Below are positions 60,887 through 64,000 of a DNA stretch of 64,000 nucleotides, one piece after another (position 1 is the stretch's first letter; each line of letters opens with the position of its first letter). The DNA comes from SIG452 sp045631485. GTDB taxonomy: Bacteria > Bacillota > Clostridia > UMGS1840. Location: positions 1-64,000 of the forward strand of contig JAZQUU010000022.1 in assembly GCA_045631485.1 (NCBI GenBank), written 5' to 3'. The translations under genes were made by a program, and so were the position numbers. The notes under the pieces were generated by a model that did not search any database, was not told the origin of the DNA, and was given only the letters and a program-made list of their open reading frames with translations.

Positions 60887-61393
60887 ATGATTTTATTACA
60901 CAAACGAAAAATTGCAGCGGTGGTTTGTACCGCACTTTTGGCAACTGCAGGGGTTGTAAACTATATCAACCACACCGAGCCGCAGGCAGTTTCCCTCTCC
61001 ATTCCTCCTGCAAGCGAAAGCTACGAAGAAGAAACCTCCTACGGAGAGGCAAAATATGTTTCCACGGATTTATCGATGGAAAAAGAGAGAAGCGAGGCTG
61101 TTTCCCTCTTGCAAACAGTATCCGAGGACCAAAATGCTTCCCCCGAAAAAAAGGCAGAAGCGCAGGACGAAATTATCCGTATTGCCAAGGATATGGAAAA
61201 AGAAACTCTTGCAGAACGGATTTTAACCGAAAAAGGATTCCAAAATGTGCACGTGTTTTTAAGTTCTCCCGACGCCACCGTCAGTGTGCAATCTGATGGA
61301 TTATCTCAGCAGGAAATCGCACAGATTCGGGATACTATGAAAAACGAAGCGGATATTGAGCCGAAAAATTTAAAAATCATTGAAACAAAGTAA
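60887..61393 (+). CDS. spoIIIAH: Stage III sporulation protein AH
   Basis: Bitopic protein of 168 residues that pairs with SpoIIQ across the intermembrane space. N-terminal helix IAAVVCTALLATAGVVNYI, an acidic linker, and a C-terminal RBM domain (LAERILTEKGFQNVHVFLSSPDATVSV). SD AAAGGA precedes the ATG. SpoIIQ itself is not in the window. No terminator is visible downstream. Confidence 0.92.
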   Translation: MILLHKRKIAAVVCTALLATAGVVNYINHTEPQAVSLSIPPASESYEEETSYGEAKYVSTDLSMEKERSEAVSLLQTVSEDQNASPEKKAEAQDEIIRIAKDMEKETLAERILTEKGFQNVHVFLSSPDATVSVQSDGLSQQEIAQIRDTMKNEADIEPKNLKIIETK

Positions 61394-61489
61394 ATAAAAA
61401 CCGGAAAAAAATCTGACCTTGCCAAACGCCTGTGATGTTTGCTATTCTTTGGTTGAGTAGTGTCAACAAAGAAAATTTGAGGTGATAAA

Positions 61490-61741
61490 ATGACTCTTAC
61501 CAAAGAAGAAAAAGAAAAATACGAGGGCTACAACCGTGCCTATAATCTTTACAGTCCCAATCATACAGACTCCAACAACCAATTTCTGAAGGAAAAACAA
61601 AAGGCAGAGGAAGCTAAAAAGAAACGTCAGCAAAAGCTTCTGGAAAGATTAGGAAAAATGAAACAATCTGCCGTAAAACGCGGTATGTACGGTCAGAAAC
61701 CCTATCAGGCAAAAGTAACCGAGGAAACATCCAATGGTTGA
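61490..61741 (+). CDS. Small charged protein preceding the portal gene
   Basis: An 83-residue soluble protein with SD TGAGGTGA just before its ATG. It is Lys/Glu/Gln-rich with a probable coiled coil (LKEKQKAEEAKKKRQQKLLERL) and a basic end (KRGMYGQKPYQAK). No family is recognised. It overlaps the portal gene by 8 bases, so the two are translated together. Its position before a portal resembles small head-protein genes of phages, but nothing in the sequence proves this. Confidence 0.6.
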   Translation: MTLTKEEKEKYEGYNRAYNLYSPNHTDSNNQFLKEKQKAEEAKKKRQQKLLERLGKMKQSAVKRGMYGQKPYQAKVTEETSNG

Positions 61742-63599
61742 GAATCTTGCTCTGTTTGTATGTCATGAATTTAACGACAGAAAAGAAAAGCGAAGTCCGT
61801 TGGAATTAAAATGGAATTTAAACATCAATTTCGTAAACGGAAATCAGTATTGCGATGTGGATTACAACGGCAGAAAAATTTATTCCGTGGAAAAACTGTA
61901 TGACTATCAGGAACGAGCAGTTTACAATAACATTGCTCCCATTATGGAAACAAGAGTGGCTAAGCTTTCGGGAGTGGTTCCCCAAATCGGAGCCGCTACG
62001 GACAGTTCCGATTTAAATGATATTGCCAATGCCAAAATCTCCACGGCGGTGTTAAATACGGTTTCCAAACAATTAAACTTTCCCGAAAAGATTGCCGGTG
62101 CCGTTGCCATTTCCGAAATGCTCGGCACCGCATTCTACAAAACAGTATGGCAAAAGGACCAGGGAGATTTTTTGTATCTTAACAACAGTGAACCTATCAA
62201 GGCAGGCGAGGTTGACACCGTGGTGGTAAGTCCCTACGAAATTTATCCGGAAAGTCTTTATGTTGAGCATATCAATGAACAACGAAGCATTATTCACGCG
62301 CATCCTTATCACATTGATGAAATCAAAGAACAATGGGGACAAGAATTAAAAGGACACCCCGTGAATTTATTTTCTATGACCAACGTGACCAATGTAACGG
62401 GTGGACTTGGATGGACAGGCAGCTTAGAAAGCGTGGGACAAGAAGTGAAAGACGGCTACGATATTGTGTTGGAATACTATGAAAAGCCAACCAAAAAGTA
62501 TCCCGACGGCAGACTTCTGATTGTGGCATACTATAATCAGGAGTTGCTCTACGAAGGTCCTCTTCCCTACTTAAATGCCAAATATCACACCAGGGGGTAC
62601 CCTTTTGTAAAGCAAGTTTCCGTATCACGACCGGGTTGTTTTTTCGGGTCAAGTATCATTGAGCGTTTGATTCCGATTCAAAGAGATTATAACGCCATTC
62701 AGAACCGTATTAACGAATATTTAAACCGTGCCGCCCTGGGAATCCCCGTGATTGAAGATGGCAGCGTGGATGTGGACAGTCTGGAATACTACGGAATGCC
62801 TCCGGGAATGCCCATTGTGTACCTACGAGGCAGTGAGCCGCCCCGATTTATGGACACGCCCGCCCTGCCGTACAGTTTTTTATCCAAGCAGGATCGACTG
62901 GAAGAAGCCTTTGTTTCCATTTCGGGCATTTCAGAACTGTCCCGATATTCTTCCGCTCCGTCCAATGTGACATCGGGAACCGCACTTTCCATTTTGTCCC
63001 AACAAGATGACAACCGTCTTGCTGTCAGTGCGGAAAACATCCGAAATGCCGTGCTGGAAGTGGCAAAACAATGGCTGCGATTGTATCGTCAGTTTGCATT
63101 ATTTGAAAGAATGCTTCATTTAGGCGGTGATGATACCGATAACGCCCTGATTCGTTGGTGTAACACCAATCTGCTCCCCGAACAGTTGGAGTTAACCACT
63201 CAAAATGAAATCGAAAATTCACTGATGGTCAAACGGGAACTAATCCGCGAGCTCTACACAATGGGACTGTTTACCGACCCGAAAACAGGAAAAATCACCC
63301 CGTCGGCAAAATCCAAAATTTTATCTATGCTGAAAATGGGAGACTGGGAAAATAAGATGGAAACCGAAACACTTCACGCAACCAGAGCCGCTCGTGAAAA
63401 CTTAAAAATGAGAGAAAAACTCGTCTGCCCCGTCAGAGCAAGAGACGAACACGAACTCCATATTGAGGAACACACCAAATATCTGATGACCTCTGAATTT
63501 GAAGAGTTGGAATCCAAAGATCCCGATCTTACAAAGATTTGGGAAGAGCATCTTTTAAAGCACGAAGAATATCTTATAAAAAACACGGAAAAATTATGA
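61734..63599 (+). CDS. P22-type phage portal protein
   Basis: A 621-residue protein that resembles the P22-like (gp1) portal family. It has an early RVAKLSGVVPQIG segment, central SRPGCFFGSSIIERLIPIQRDYNAIQNRINEYL, and the crown/stem region with SGISELSRY, SGTALSILSQQDDNRL and ALEVAKQW-like VLEVAKQWLRLYRQF. The portal would form a dodecameric DNA gate. No terminase, capsid, protease or tail gene is beside it: the spoIIIA operon is upstream and a small gene plus terminator downstream. GC and codon use look like the neighbours, suggesting long residence. The SD is a weak GAGGAA. Confidence 0.8.
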   Translation: MVENLALFVCHEFNDRKEKRSPLELKWNLNINFVNGNQYCDVDYNGRKIYSVEKLYDYQERAVYNNIAPIMETRVAKLSGVVPQIGAATDSSDLNDIANAKISTAVLNTVSKQLNFPEKIAGAVAISEMLGTAFYKTVWQKDQGDFLYLNNSEPIKAGEVDTVVVSPYEIYPESLYVEHINEQRSIIHAHPYHIDEIKEQWGQELKGHPVNLFSMTNVTNVTGGLGWTGSLESVGQEVKDGYDIVLEYYEKPTKKYPDGRLLIVAYYNQELLYEGPLPYLNAKYHTRGYPFVKQVSVSRPGCFFGSSIIERLIPIQRDYNAIQNRINEYLNRAALGIPVIEDGSVDVDSLEYYGMPPGMPIVYLRGSEPPRFMDTPALPYSFLSKQDRLEEAFVSISGISELSRYSSAPSNVTSGTALSILSQQDDNRLAVSAENIRNAVLEVAKQWLRLYRQFALFERMLHLGGDDTDNALIRWCNTNLLPEQLELTTQNEIENSLMVKRELIRELYTMGLFTDPKTGKITPSAKSKILSMLKMGDWENKMETETLHATRAARENLKMREKLVCPVRARDEHELHIEEHTKYLMTSEFEELESKDPDLTKIWEEHLLKHEEYLIKNTEKL

Positions 63600-63671
63600 T
63601 AAAAAGTATATTTTTTAAGAATTCGGAATATACTTTTTATTAGAAATCACCATAAGAAAGGCGGCATTACT

Positions 63672-63899
63672 ATGGAAAACTTACTGAAAAAAATTGCAGC
63701 ATTATTTCAAAAGCCGGAGGAAAATCCCTCCTATGATGCACTGATGGAGGCAAAGCAGGAGGTTGCGATTGCCTGGAATAAATTCAACGAGGTAACCCGT
63801 GATGAATATATTGATATTGCCATTATGAATTTAAACCTGGCAAAAAAACGGTTGGATGTTGCCATCAAAGAATCCAAAGAAGCCGCCTCTGTTTCCTAA
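63672..63899 (+). CDS. Small DUF2508/YaaL-like protein
   Basis: A 75-residue protein with AAAGGCGG before its ATG. The helical pattern EAKQEVAIAWNKFNEV...DEYIDIAIMNLNLAKKRLDVAIKE follows the DUF2508 (YaaL-like) layout of aromatic-N and IxxLxxAxxR. Function is unknown. It lies 72 bases after the portal gene and before a terminator, so it probably ends that unit. Confidence 0.5.
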   Translation: MENLLKKIAALFQKPEENPSYDALMEAKQEVAIAWNKFNEVTRDEYIDIAIMNLNLAKKRLDVAIKESKEAASVS

Positions 63900-63934
63900 G
63901 CTATTTCTATCTGATTGTTTTTAAATCCTCTCTT

Positions 63935-63979
63935 AAGAAAAAAGGAACTGCATCCCGATGGAGCAGTTCCTTTTTTCTT
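63935..63979 (+). terminator. Strong Rho-independent terminator
   Basis: Stem AAGAAAAAAGGAACTGC / GCAGTTCCTTTTTTCTT (17 perfect pairs) with an 11-base loop. It closes the unit containing the portal gene and the small protein. Confidence 0.9.
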
Positions 63980-64000
63980 ATGCATCTTATAATTCGCTTT

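Overview
The window looks like the chromosome of a spore-forming, probably anaerobic member of the Clostridia. It is moderately AT-rich, with strong Shine-Dalgarno (SD) sites. It carries a complete spoIIIAA-AH operon, spmA-spmB, a SCIFF peptide gene, a two-[4Fe-4S] ferredoxin, thyX, and many substrate-binding lipoproteins and AraC regulators. No rRNA, CRISPR array or insertion sequence was seen. One tRNA gene, with an odd T-loop, is present. I cannot name the genus.

Left third (1-23 kb): carbohydrate catabolism. A sugar-binding lipoprotein, a GH31 enzyme and a GH37 trehalase-like enzyme lie leftward and are divergent from a histidine kinase/NarL-type regulator pair. Then come three leftward operons: SDR, MBL hydrolase, alcohol dehydrogenase, cupin, ROK kinase and deoC; alcohol dehydrogenase, epimerase and AEC transporter; Gfo/Idh oxidoreductase, DUF4432, transketolase, FucI-like isomerase and alcohol dehydrogenase. 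Two paralogous AraC regulators face out of this block. Their divergent promoters and a third promoter share a CGTCA-type motif and a second 12-bp motif. I read the block as one regulon for an unidentified sugar or polyol.

Middle (23-44 kb): mostly housekeeping. It holds two YgjV membrane proteins, a DUF1846 protein, a cation/proton antiporter, tRNA-Gln, a one-carbon/methionine pair, ftsK, uppP, thyX, a WecG/TagA glycosyltransferase, an amidase-BhlA holin-like pair, mnmE, spmA-spmB, xth, and a nest of very small genes (DUF1540, YqzL-like and three or four unrecognised).

Right third (44-64 kb): a leftward run of asp23-type gene, DAK2 kinase, recG, a glycosyltransferase-CysE fusion, cysS, yajC, a TIGR04086-type membrane protein and SCIFF. 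An amino acid ABC transporter and maf-AraC follow, then the rightward spoIIIA operon. The spoIIIA operon runs, with no visible terminator, towards an isolated P22-type phage portal gene flanked by two small genes.

Most unusual items: the portal gene beside the spoIIIA channel operon; the membrane glycosyltransferase-CysE fusion; the shared operator motifs of the sugar regulon; an SDR with catalytic Tyr replaced by Phe; a hairpin that is at once a terminator and a cover for the spmA ribosome binding site; and a SCIFF precursor without its maturase nearby.
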